Of a stretch of DNA of 64,000 bases, positions 33,892 through 42,016 are shown one piece after another; the stretch's first letter is position 1; every line of letters starts with the position of its first letter. The notes under the pieces were generated by a model. The model worked only from the letters and a program-made list of their open reading frames with translations, did no database searches and was not told the origin of the DNA. The stretch covers positions 2,294,001 to 2,358,000 of the forward strand of contig NZ_CP014989.1 in the NCBI RefSeq assembly GCF_001685415.1. Reading direction: 5' to 3'. This DNA is from Serinicoccus hydrothermalis (lineage in GTDB: Bacteria; Actinomycetota; Actinomycetes; Actinomycetales; Dermatophilaceae). The translations under genes and the position numbers were made by a program.

Positions 33892-35295
33892 TCAGGTCGT
33901 GGCCGGTAGGGGTGGTCCGCAGACGGTGGTGAACAGTCGCTTCCAGGCCTGCTGCCAGGGCCAGTTCGTAGGCAGGTGCAGACGGAGTCGCCGGGCCGAG
34001 GACGCTGCCCGGGCGGGCACGGTGACCATGGTCCGGCGGATGGTGGCGGTGGTCGCTCGAGCCAGCTGGTGGCCGGTCAGCGTGGCGGCGGCACGGGTGA
34101 GGTTGAACGCGAGAACCGCGAGCACGAGCCACGCGGCGTTCGCGGCGAACTTGCCGGAAGGCAGGTGCGCCAGGGCAGAGCTCTTCAGGTCAGCGTTGAC
34201 GTTCTCGATGACCGCGTGGGCGCGGTGGACCTTGTCAACGGCGACGGTGTCCAGGAGGTCGGCGTCGGTGGTGGTGAAGAACGCGTGGAAGCGCCAGGTG
34301 TCGAACAACTGGTCCTGGCCCTCACCCTTCTTGGGGTTCAGGTCAGGGATGCGGCGCACGACCAGGCGGCCGGGCACGTGATGGGAGCGGGCCTGAGCGG
34401 TGAACGCGGTGAAGGGGACCTCGGCGACCTCGGCACGGGAGATCCACGCCCCGGTGCTCTCGTCCCGGATGGCGTCGGTGTACTCGATCGGGGTCCACGC
34501 CTGCTCGTCGATGGTGGCGATCGCGGCCCGGATGCTGCTGGTCAGCCGCACGGTGACGGAGACCTCCGCGCCGGCCCGGACGGCGGCACCGATGGTGGGG
34601 TACCCGTAGAACGCCGAGTCTGCACGCACCAGAACGGGCCGGCTTGCCTGGTTGCTGCGCATCCTGGCCACGGTCGCCAGGGCGTCGGCGACCAGCCGGT
34701 CGGCTCCCCGCGGGGAGCCGACCGAGCCCTTGCGCAGCCGCTGGGCCACGACCACCGGGGCAGCCTGGTCGGTGGACACGGTGGCCAGCAGCGCGTTCAA
34801 CCCGCGCACCCGGGTGTAGCCGAACCCGGCGCCCTGCTTGGCGTACCCGTGGACCTCGATGATCGTGTCATCCACGTCCACCACCGCGTACTCGTCCAGG
34901 CCCTTGACCACCGGGGTGAGGCGGGCCAGGTTGGTCAACACCCGGGAGGCGACGGCATCCAGCTGGCGGACGTGGCCGAAGGTGAACGCCCGCAGGAACG
35001 AGCCCAGCGTCGAGGGTGCGTAGCAGGCGGAGAAGAGCTTCTTCATCGCGCCGTGGCGCAGCAGCGCCATGTCATCGATGCTGTCCGCCCCAGCGACCAT
35101 CCCGCCCACCAGCGCACACACCTTCGCCCCCGCGTTGGCGCCCTTGTCCGTGGGCACGCTGAGCCGCTGCTGCGAGAGCTCACCGAGCCCGGCCCGCTCG
35201 GCCAGTGCGATCACCGGCACCAGGCCCGCCGCCGACACCAAGTTCGGGTCGTCGAACAGCGCGGAGTCGGCCGTGAACCTGTGAGAGAGTCTCAT
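33892..35295 (-). CDS. IS1380-family DDE transposase, second copy
   Basis: 467 aa, translated identically to the transposase at 10,686-12,089. The same VVDVDDTIIEVHG and LVRADSAFYGYPT motifs are present. The nested IS21 lies downstream of the stop and does not touch the gene. Two intact identical transposases make homologous recombination between copies and excision of the cargo plausible. Confidence 0.92.
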   Translation of the reverse strand: MRLSHRFTADSALFDDPNLVSAAGLVPVIALAERAGLGELSQQRLSVPTDKGANAGAKVCALVGGMVAGADSIDDMALLRHGAMKKLFSACYAPSTLGSFLRAFTFGHVRQLDAVASRVLTNLARLTPVVKGLDEYAVVDVDDTIIEVHGYAKQGAGFGYTRVRGLNALLATVSTDQAAPVVVAQRLRKGSVGSPRGADRLVADALATVARMRSNQASRPVLVRADSAFYGYPTIGAAVRAGAEVSVTVRLTSSIRAAIATIDEQAWTPIEYTDAIRDESTGAWISRAEVAEVPFTAFTAQARSHHVPGRLVVRRIPDLNPKKGEGQDQLFDTWRFHAFFTTTDADLLDTVAVDKVHRAHAVIENVNADLKSSALAHLPSGKFAANAAWLVLAVLAFNLTRAAATLTGHQLARATTATIRRTMVTVPARAASSARRLRLHLPTNWPWQQAWKRLFTTVCGPPLPATT

Positions 35296-35415
35296 CCCAG
35301 AGATGCCCTTCCGGGGTGGCAGTTTGGAACCGTCGCAAGTCCCAATCTCCCAGCACGGCAGGGCATCTCCTCGTTACGGCACGCTCACAACCCCCAGGTC
35401 ATCGGTGGATCGAGG

Positions 35416-35420
35416 CTAAG
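35416..35420. repeat. Target-site duplication CTAAG (outer right)
   Basis: CTAAG directly outside the right terminal repeat. It pairs with 10,534-10,538 and joins the two halves of the lipoprotein gene in frame. Confidence 0.85.
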
Positions 35421-35539
35421 GCGTCCTTACTGGCCCCGGCCCCATCACCGCTCGGCGCGCACGCGGCTAGGATCACGACCGCCAGCATCGTCGCGCTCAC
35501 CACAGATGCCCGCACCTCGCCACCCTGTGACCGGCCCAT
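35416..35539 (-). pseudogene. 5' part of the interrupted lipoprotein gene
   Basis: ATG 35539 begins a 41-codon fragment with a signal peptide (ASVVSATMLAVVILAAC) whose lipobox LAAC puts the lipidated Cys at residue 27. It is followed by APSGDGAGASKDAL and then the CTAAG junction. The frame continues at 10,533 on the far side of the composite element. This half keeps promoter and secretion signal but reads into the IS. Upstream 35,540-35,749 holds only its presumed promoter. Confidence 0.85.
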
Positions 35540-35749
35540 GCGCCTCAGCCTATTCGACCGTGAACCGTCTCTGCTCGCTCAGGCGCACTCGTTGACCCTC
35601 GGTGATCGTCCTTCCGTGATGTCAACTCACGCGAGCGGCCGAGCGACAGATAGGCCGACGCGCACGAAGCGAGCGACCACGCTGGTGGCGGCAGAAGAGT
35701 GCGCTGAACGGCCGGTCGACCATCTCCCTCCCAGGAAGCCTGCGGCGGG

Positions 35750-37216
35750 CTACGCAGTTCCCGCGCTCGAGGAACTGTCGCTGGCCGCCGCCTTCCAGCC
35801 CCTCCAGCGGTCCGCATGAAACGCTACGAACTCAAGGTTGTCGAAGAGAACCGAGTTCGGGTGCCCAGCGTTGCTTCGTCCTGACTGCCACAGCAGCTCA
35901 CCGGGCTTGGGCGAACGCTCGTTGTTGTAGCCCGCTTCCTGCAGCAATGCCAGGGACAACAACTGGTGGGCCGCCTGCTGGGCCAATATGACAAACAGGT
36001 CGTCATCACCTAGGCCGCCTTTCATCGCGAACCCATGAGCGAGGCTGTTTCGCAAGCTGGCACTGAGCTCTGCCCAGGCTGACACTGGATGTCCCAAGAG
36101 CCACTGTGCGGACTGTTCACCGAGCACCTCAGCCAGTCGTTCCAGCTTTTTCTGTAGTGGGAAGCGCCGCATGCGCAGGGTTAGTTTGACCGCGTCCCGC
36201 AAGTCCCTGTTGACCCCGACATCCTTTAGGGTCTTGAGCAAGCCCTCCTCTTGATCGCTCAACGGCGCGTCGTCCCACTTGTGCGCAGCCAGAGCTTCTA
36301 GTCCATTGCACGTGTCGATGAACTTGCTCTGGACGAACTGCCGGTCGTTCCGTGGAACGGCTGCCGCGACGGCCACAGGTAGGTCTTGGCACAAGCCCAG
36401 CCAGCGCGGGATAAACGACTCGAAGTCGATCTCGGCGGTGTCGAGGAATGGATCCCTGAGGCCTGACCGGCTCCACCGTCGCCCAACCGGTCGGCTCGCG
36501 TCGACGACGGTGAGCACTTGCTCACCCGTCGTGACTAGCCGCATGTTATAGGCCTGCATCGGTGCGCCGGTCACAATGGCGTGCAGGTCCGCCAAAGCGG
36601 CACTGACCCGCGTAAGGACCTCCAGTCTGACCCCTGCGGCTGAAGTCACCGCGTAGGTGGCGCCGTATGTCTTTAAGTCACTGTCGCGACCGAACTTATG
36701 CGAACTGCTGGGACCCAAGGTGAGCCGGAGGTCGTCGTCCAACTTTGACTCGAGCCGTCGTGGCTCCTCTCCGTCTGCAGGTCGATCCCACCGCCCCTCC
36801 CCTGCGTGGACTTCTGCTTGCATGTGAACGTTGAGGCCAGTCGGTCCGAGCCAATGCAACAGACCGGGAATCTCGAATACGGCCTCACCGTAAGGCTGTT
36901 GGTCGTCGACGTGGCCTCCCTGCAGCAACTGCCACGCGCTCCAGATGGTCTCCTTAACGGCCACTGAGTGAAGGCCAGATGGACCGCTGGACAAACTTGC
37001 CCCGGTCAGCGTAAAAGGTCCCGAAGGCGTCTCCCCGAACAACGTCTGATACTGCACGAGTCCGGGCGTTGAAGGCGCGTCGTCGAACTGGCCATGCAAC
37101 GTCAGGCGCCAAGGGCTCGCTCGGCGCCCTGAACGCTGCTCCAAATACCCTGGCAATCGCTCGTCTGGTCGGTCAGCTCGCCACCAGAGGCCAATCACTG
37201 GGTCGAACGCTCCCAA
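35750..37216 (-). CDS. apeA: ApeA-type HEPN anti-phage defence protein
   Basis: 488 aa from TTG 37216, preceded by AGGGGGAAGG. The N-terminal 300 residues resemble the ApeA N-terminal domain (PVIGLWWRADRPDERLPGYL, later FESFIPRWLGLCQDLP). The C-terminus is an ApeA-like HEPN domain with the RNase motif R-x4-H in LRNSLAHGF, Arg 389 and His 394. ApeA is a single-gene abortive-infection system whose HEPN domain cuts RNA after phage triggering. The gene is lower in G+C than its neighbours and next to the disrupted lipoprotein gene, suggesting a separate acquisition. Trigger unknown. Confidence 0.75.
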   Translation of the reverse strand: MGAFDPVIGLWWRADRPDERLPGYLEQRSGRRASPWRLTLHGQFDDAPSTPGLVQYQTLFGETPSGPFTLTGASLSSGPSGLHSVAVKETIWSAWQLLQGGHVDDQQPYGEAVFEIPGLLHWLGPTGLNVHMQAEVHAGEGRWDRPADGEEPRRLESKLDDDLRLTLGPSSSHKFGRDSDLKTYGATYAVTSAAGVRLEVLTRVSAALADLHAIVTGAPMQAYNMRLVTTGEQVLTVVDASRPVGRRWSRSGLRDPFLDTAEIDFESFIPRWLGLCQDLPVAVAAAVPRNDRQFVQSKFIDTCNGLEALAAHKWDDAPLSDQEEGLLKTLKDVGVNRDLRDAVKLTLRMRRFPLQKKLERLAEVLGEQSAQWLLGHPVSAWAELSASLRNSLAHGFAMKGGLGDDDLFVILAQQAAHQLLSLALLQEAGYNNERSPKPGELLWQSGRSNAGHPNSVLFDNLEFVAFHADRWRGWKAAASDSSSSAGTA

Positions 37217-37624
37217 TCCTTCCCCCTTGGTCGCAGGTAATCAACGGCGGCGAGCTCGGTCTTGAGCACTACCCTAGTGTCGAATCTGGCTCTGGCTGCA
37301 TTCCGCTCCTAAGCGAGCGGTCGACTCGAACCCCAACTCGGCGGATCGGGTATGGCCACCCTCCCGGTGAGGTACGTCTCGGCGGGCAACACACTAGCCC
37401 AGTCCGCATCCGACTCTCGGCATGACAGCGATGTACCGGCCCTCGGTGCGGCCGATCACCCATACAGCCCTGACTAGGGCAAGCCGATCGGCAAATCCGG
37501 TCTGTCACGAGCGTCGGACTAGCCTGCAAAAGGAGGACCCTGCCCAGGCAGGCGTGGTGTGACTGCCACCGGGAGAGCCGCCGGGGTGCGGCCAGTCGGC
37601 AGTGTCTGGCACAGACGCCCAGCC
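37217..37624. other. Intergenic, no gene recognised
   Basis: About 400 bp between the ApeA-like and alanine dehydrogenase genes. It is lower in G+C than the core, with several stops in every frame. A short minus-strand stretch near 37,420-37,475 (VWVIGRTEGRYIAVMPRVG) is protein-like but isolated. No promoter or RNA structure stands out. Confidence 0.4.
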
Positions 37625-38740
37625 TCAGGCGAGCACTTCCTCGACGGCGACCGACTCCATACCGAACGCCTCGCCCACAGCGCCGTAGGTGAGCTTCCCC
37701 GCGTGGGTGTTGAGCCCCTTCGCCAGGGAGGCGTTGTCGCGCAGCGCCTGCTCCCAACCCTTATCGGCGAGCTGCACGGCATACGGAAGCGTGGCGTTGG
37801 TCAGAGCCCACGTCGACGTGTGCGGCACCGCGCCGGGCATGTTGGCGACGCAGTAGTAGAGCGAGTTGTGCATCGGGAAGGTCGGGTCGGCGTGCGTGGT
37901 CGGCCGGGAGCCCTCGAAGCAGCCGCCCTGGTCGATGGCGACGTCCACGAGCACCGAGCCCGGTTTCATCGTGGCGACCATGTCGTCGGTGACGAGCTTG
38001 GGTGCCTTGGCGCCGGGGATGAGCACGGTGCCGATGACCATGTCGGCCTCCGGCACGAGCTCGCTGATCGTCAAGTTGTTGGACGCGAGCTGCTTAACCT
38101 GGTTGTCGAAGCGCCAGAAGAGCGTGCGCAGCTTGTCGAGGTCGGTGTCGAGGATGGTCACGTCGGCGCCCATGCCGAGCGCGATGTTGGCGGCGTTCTG
38201 CCCTGCGACGCCGCCGCCGAGCACGAGCACCTTGGCGTTGGCCACGCCGCCGATACCGCCCATGAGCACGCCCCGTCCGCCGGAGGCCTTCATCATCGTG
38301 TGCGCCCCGACCTGCGGTGCGAGGCACCCGGCGACCTCCGACATCGGATAGAGCAGCGGCAGCATCCCGCTCGGCAGCTGCACGGTCTCGTAGGCAATCG
38401 CCGTCGTGCCCGCCTCGACCAGGCGCCGGGTGAGCGGCTCGTCGGCGGCCAGATGCAGGTAGGTGAAGAGTGTCAGGTCGTCGCGCAGGTAGGAGTACTC
38501 CTGCTCGATCGGCTCCTTGACCTTGAGCACCATCTCGCCCGCGGCCCACGTGTCATCCGGGCCGTGGACGATCGTGGCGCCCTGCGCGACATACTCCTCG
38601 TCGCTGATCGAGGAGCCGAGCCCGGCGCCCTGCTGCACGAAGACCTCGTGCCCGCGCCGCACCAGCTCGTGCACGCCGACCGGGGTGATGGCCACCCGGA
38701 ACTCGTTGTTCTTGACCTCTGTGGGCACCGCGATCTTCAT
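37625..38740 (-). CDS. ald: Alanine dehydrogenase
   Basis: 371 aa, the normal length. It interconverts L-alanine and pyruvate plus ammonia with NAD+. It begins [20 protein letters not shown]. Substrate-binding Lys lies in LKVKEP near residue 75 and catalytic His in YLHLAADE near residue 96. The NAD-binding GxGxxG is [14 protein letters not shown] near residue 175, and the catalytic Asp region is [12 protein letters not shown] near residue 270. Cytoplasmic hexamer. It is divergent from the Hsp31-like gene, with the 127-bp gap presumably carrying both promoters. Confidence 0.96.
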   Translation of the reverse strand: MKIAVPTEVKNNEFRVAITPVGVHELVRRGHEVFVQQGAGLGSSISDEEYVAQGATIVHGPDDTWAAGEMVLKVKEPIEQEYSYLRDDLTLFTYLHLAADEPLTRRLVEAGTTAIAYETVQLPSGMLPLLYPMSEVAGCLAPQVGAHTMMKASGGRGVLMGGIGGVANAKVLVLGGGVAGQNAANIALGMGADVTILDTDLDKLRTLFWRFDNQVKQLASNNLTISELVPEADMVIGTVLIPGAKAPKLVTDDMVATMKPGSVLVDVAIDQGGCFEGSRPTTHADPTFPMHNSLYYCVANMPGAVPHTSTWALTNATLPYAVQLADKGWEQALRDNASLAKGLNTHAGKLTYGAVGEAFGMESVAVEEVLA

Positions 38741-38867
38741 GGGCCCCACTATGCCGTGCCTCGCGTGCGAGCGACAGGTCTCGCTCGCGCACCACTCCCT
38801 CGTGGTGCACACTGGCAAGCCCTGTCCACCGGGCAGGGGAGTCAGGCATACGAGACAGGGAGCACCG

Positions 38868-39725
38868 ATGTCGCAGACCGAAGACCGTCAGCCCACCGCA
38901 GACCCGGCCGAGGACAACGCCTTCTTCCCCTCGCCCTACTCGCTGAGCCAGTACACCGCCGACACGACCAACTTCGACGGTCTGGGGACCGAGCAGACCT
39001 ACACAGGCGACCGGTGGAAGGTGCTCGTCATCGCCACCGACGAGCGCTACATGCTCATGCGCAACGGCACCTTCTTCTCCACCGGCAACCACCCCGTCGA
39101 GACCCTGCTGCCGATGCACCACATCATGCAGGCCGGGTATGCCGTAGACATCGCCACCATTTCCGGTGGACCGGGCAAGGTCGAGTGGTGGGCCTTCCCC
39201 CGCGAGGACGAGGCCGTCACCGGCACCTGGGACGCGACGCGCGCGGCGTTCAAGGCTCCGCACCGGCTGGCCGACGTCATCGACGCCGGGCTGGACGACT
39301 ACGCCGCGGTCTTCATCCCCGGCGGGCACGGCGCGATGAACGGGCTCCCCTCCAGCCCGGACGTGCAGCGCGCCCTCGACTGGTTCCTGGACCACGACCG
39401 CCTCATCATCTCGATCTGCCACGGGCCTGCAGCCTTCGTCGCCGCCGGGATAGGGCGCGACACCAACCCGCTCTCCGGCTACTCCGTGGTCGCCTTCCCC
39501 GACGCCCTGGACTTCGGTGCCAACCTCGACATCGGCTACCTGCCCGGCGAGATGCCGTGGAAGCTGGGCGAGACCCTCACCGAGCAGGGCCTGACCGTGC
39601 AGAACGACGACATGTCGGGCGCCACGACGCGCGACCGCAACGTCCTCACCGGCGACAGCCCGCTGGCCGCCAACCAGCTCGGCAAAGACGCGGTCGAGGC
39701 GCTGCTGGAGTCCTTCGGCGACTAG
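38868..39725 (+). CDS. hchA: Hsp31/HchA-type glyoxalase III, DJ-1/PfpI family
   Basis: 285 aa, matching E. coli Hsp31. The nucleophile elbow is SICHGPAAFVAAG with Cys near residue 185, and the upstream Glu is in the GKVEWWAFPREDEAV region. GGHGAMNGLPSSPDVQ and YLPGEMPW are characteristic of the Hsp31 subgroup. The enzyme converts methylglyoxal to lactate without glutathione and has holdase activity. ATG 38868 follows GACAGGGAGC as a weak ribosome site. Confidence 0.93.
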   Translation: MSQTEDRQPTADPAEDNAFFPSPYSLSQYTADTTNFDGLGTEQTYTGDRWKVLVIATDERYMLMRNGTFFSTGNHPVETLLPMHHIMQAGYAVDIATISGGPGKVEWWAFPREDEAVTGTWDATRAAFKAPHRLADVIDAGLDDYAAVFIPGGHGAMNGLPSSPDVQRALDWFLDHDRLIISICHGPAAFVAAGIGRDTNPLSGYSVVAFPDALDFGANLDIGYLPGEMPWKLGETLTEQGLTVQNDDMSGATTRDRNVLTGDSPLAANQLGKDAVEALLESFGD

Positions 39726-39778
39726 TGCTGGCCACCCGCCCCCGGCCGACCTAGGGTCGGGTCCATGACCTGTGAGGT

Positions 39779-41152
39779 ATGTCGTTGACCGCCCTGCTCT
39801 GGCTCCGTCGCGACCTACGCCGTGGTGACCATCCGGCGTTGCTCGCCGCCCGCGACGCGGGCGGGGACGAGGGCATCGCCGTGCTCTTTGTCGTCGACCC
39901 CGGTCTCTGGGAGCGCGGCGGTCCGGTCCGGCGAGCCTGGCTGACGGCGAGCCTGGAGGCCGCGAAGGAAGACTTCGACGGGCGGCTGGTCATCCGCCAC
40001 GGTGACCCGGCGAAGGTCGTGCCTCAGGTCGCCGCCGAGATCGAGGCGGGCTCGGTGCACGTCACCCGCGAGGTCACGCCCGCCGGTCAGCGTCGCGACA
40101 AGAAGGTCCAGGAGGCGCTCGAGGACAAGGAGATCGACTGGGTCGAGACGGGTACCCCGTATGCCGTCGGCCCGGGGCTCGTCCGCAACGGCTCGGGCGA
40201 CCCCTACAAGGTCTACACCCCCTTCCACCGCGCCTGGCACGACCACGGCTGGCCCGAGCCCGCGGCATACCCGCGCTCCCTCGACCTGGTCGAGGTGGAC
40301 AGCCACCAGAAGGCGCTCGACATGCTCGACAAGGCGTTCCGCGAGGACGACCTGCCGACGATGCCCGAGGCGGGGGAGAAGGCCGCGCTGCAGCGGTGGC
40401 GCGACTTCCGCGACGAGGCGCTCGACGACTACGACGGCGACCGCGACAAGCCCGCCATCGACGGCACCAGCCGGCTCTCGGCCTACCTCAAGATCGGCGC
40501 GATCCACCCGCGGACGATCCTGGCCGACCTCGCCGACAAGCGCTCGCAGGGAGCGCAGACCTTCGAGCAGGAGATCGCCTGGCGGGAGTTCTACGCCGAC
40601 GTGCTCTTCCAGAACCCGCGCAGCGCGTGGGAGGACCTGCGCGACGCGCTGCCCGGGATGGACTACGACGAGCCGGACGACGCAATCGAGGCATGGAAGG
40701 ACGGGCGCACCGGCTTCCCCGTCGTCGACGCGGGCATGCGGCAGCTGCGCGAGGTCGGCTGGATGCACAACCGGGTGCGGATGATCACCGCCAGCTTCCT
40801 CACCAAGGACCTGCACGTGTGGTGGCCGACCGGCGCCCGCTGGTTCCTCGACCGGCTCGTCGACGGCGACATCGCCAGCAACAATCACGGCTGGCAGTGG
40901 GTCGCCGGGACCGGCACCGACGCCTCGCCCTACTTCCGCGTCTTCAACCCCATCACGCAGGGCGAGAAGTTCGACCCGACCGGCGACTACGTCCGCCGCT
41001 GGGTGCCCGAGCTGCGCCACCTCTCCGGCAAGTCCGCGCACCAGCCGTGGAACCACGACGACGGGTATGCCGAGGGCTACCCCGAGCGCATCGTCGACCA
41101 CGCCGAGGAGCGCAAGGAGGCGTTGTCGAGGTACGAGTCCGCGCGCCGCTGA
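39779..41152 (+). CDS. phr: Deoxyribodipyrimidine photolyase
   Basis: 457 aa. N-terminal antenna domain (LLWLRRDLRRGDHPAL). The C-terminal FAD-binding catalytic domain includes WREFYADVLFQNPRS, a stretch with GFPVVDAGMRQLREVGWMHN and later DGDIASNNHGWQWVAGTGTD. These are the class I CPD photolyase signatures, and the Trp residues of the electron-transfer chain are in this block. It repairs UV pyrimidine dimers using light. ATG 39779 was chosen at the domain start. Confidence 0.95.
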   Translation: MSLTALLWLRRDLRRGDHPALLAARDAGGDEGIAVLFVVDPGLWERGGPVRRAWLTASLEAAKEDFDGRLVIRHGDPAKVVPQVAAEIEAGSVHVTREVTPAGQRRDKKVQEALEDKEIDWVETGTPYAVGPGLVRNGSGDPYKVYTPFHRAWHDHGWPEPAAYPRSLDLVEVDSHQKALDMLDKAFREDDLPTMPEAGEKAALQRWRDFRDEALDDYDGDRDKPAIDGTSRLSAYLKIGAIHPRTILADLADKRSQGAQTFEQEIAWREFYADVLFQNPRSAWEDLRDALPGMDYDEPDDAIEAWKDGRTGFPVVDAGMRQLREVGWMHNRVRMITASFLTKDLHVWWPTGARWFLDRLVDGDIASNNHGWQWVAGTGTDASPYFRVFNPITQGEKFDPTGDYVRRWVPELRHLSGKSAHQPWNHDDGYAEGYPERIVDHAEERKEALSRYESARR

Positions 41153-41230
41153 GCGGGGACACTGTGCATGCCCTGTGACGGCCGGATGCGCAGGCGTGCT
41201 CACGAGTAGGCTTCGGGCATGGAGGGGGAG

Positions 41231-41941
41231 ATGAACAAGCCCCTCCCTGACTATCTCGGTCACGTCGAGGCCGATGTCTCTCGGATCGTCCAGCTCCTCG
41301 GTGCGGCCGACCCCCAGGACCTCGCCCGGCCGGTCGCCGCCTGCCCCGAGTGGGACGTCGCGGTAGTCGTCGGGCACCTGGGCGGGGTCCACCGCATGGT
41401 GATCCATGCCGTCCGGCACCGAGAGCCGTCGGGGGGATCGCGGGCGCACCTGCCTGGTGCCGAGGTCGACCTCGCGCCGTGGTTGGCCGCAGGTACTGCC
41501 GAGATGGTGGATCTCCTGCGACTCCCGCCGGAGAGACCCGCGTGGTCGTTCGATCCTCAGGGTCGGTCCGTGGCGTTCTGGCGGCGCCGGCAGGCGATGG
41601 AGAGTCTGGTGCATCGCATCGACGTGGAGCAGGCGTTGGGCAAGCCGTCCCCCGTGGACGCCACGCTGGCTAGCGACGGGGTCAGCGAGGTCCTCGACAC
41701 GTTGGTCAGACTTCGGCAGGCGGAGGGGTCCGTGATCTTGCCGGACCACGCCATCGCTCTCGTCGCGTCGGACGTGGGTCTCACCTGGGCACTCGGTGTA
41801 GGTGAGCCGGTAGGGGCGCTCCGCGGCACGGCGGCAGACCTGCTGTCGACCCTGTGGCGGCGGAACACCGGTCAGACGGTGGACATCACGGGGGATGTCG
41901 CCGCGGTGCGCGAGATGCTCGCGCTCCCACTGGTGCCCTGA
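41231..41941 (+). CDS. Maleylpyruvate isomerase/MDMPI-like mycothiol-dependent family protein
   Basis: 236 aa from ATG 41231; GGAGG at 41,221-41,225 decides this start over an ATG 12 bases earlier. DinB-fold N-domain: YLGHVEADVSRIVQLL and CPEWDVAVVVGHLGGVHR. Later MESLVHRIDVEQALG carries the metal His, in the actinobacterial MDMPI N-domain pattern. The C-terminal domain (IALVASDVGLTWALG, RGTAADLLSTLWRR) is the usual SCP2-like module. Members use mycothiol, but the reaction here is unknown. Confidence 0.85.
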   Translation: MNKPLPDYLGHVEADVSRIVQLLGAADPQDLARPVAACPEWDVAVVVGHLGGVHRMVIHAVRHREPSGGSRAHLPGAEVDLAPWLAAGTAEMVDLLRLPPERPAWSFDPQGRSVAFWRRRQAMESLVHRIDVEQALGKPSPVDATLASDGVSEVLDTLVRLRQAEGSVILPDHAIALVASDVGLTWALGVGEPVGALRGTAADLLSTLWRRNTGQTVDITGDVAAVREMLALPLVP

Positions 41942-42016
41942 CGACCCACGAGTCGTTCAGTTAGGACATCGTTGCAGGTCAGCGGGTATGTCGGTGGCTG
42001 GTGGTGGAGTGTGTCC

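Larger units (their letters stand above)
10539..35415. mobile_element. 24.9-kb IS1380-bounded composite element with copper and complex I-like cargo
   Basis: Two direct-orientation, apparently identical IS1380-type copies (10,539-12,209 and 31,603-35,415, the latter split by an IS21) bracket 19.4 kb of cargo. CTAAG flanks the outside, and the interrupted gene reads through when the element is removed. The inner flanks (12,210-12,214 and 31,598-31,602) are also CTAAG. It may have moved as a classical composite transposon. Alternatively, a circle carrying one IS recombined into an IS already in the lipoprotein gene; both routes give this structure. Cargo: copper handling, a NuoABDHJKLMN-like module, an NlpC/P60 hydrolase and a TetR/MFS pair. 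Confidence 0.85.
31603..35415 (-). mobile_element. IS1380-family insertion sequence, right copy, split by IS21
   Basis: The same 14-bp terminal repeats and flanking CTAAG as the left copy. Subtracting the nested element and one GTTGC copy leaves 1,671 bp, exactly the left-copy length. The IS21 sits 20 bases past the transposase stop, so the transposase is intact. Confidence 0.9.

Noticed and set aside
37217-37624. A small gene in the gap before ald
   Set aside because: Short frames exist in several phases, but none has a start with a ribosome site or a recognisable motif.
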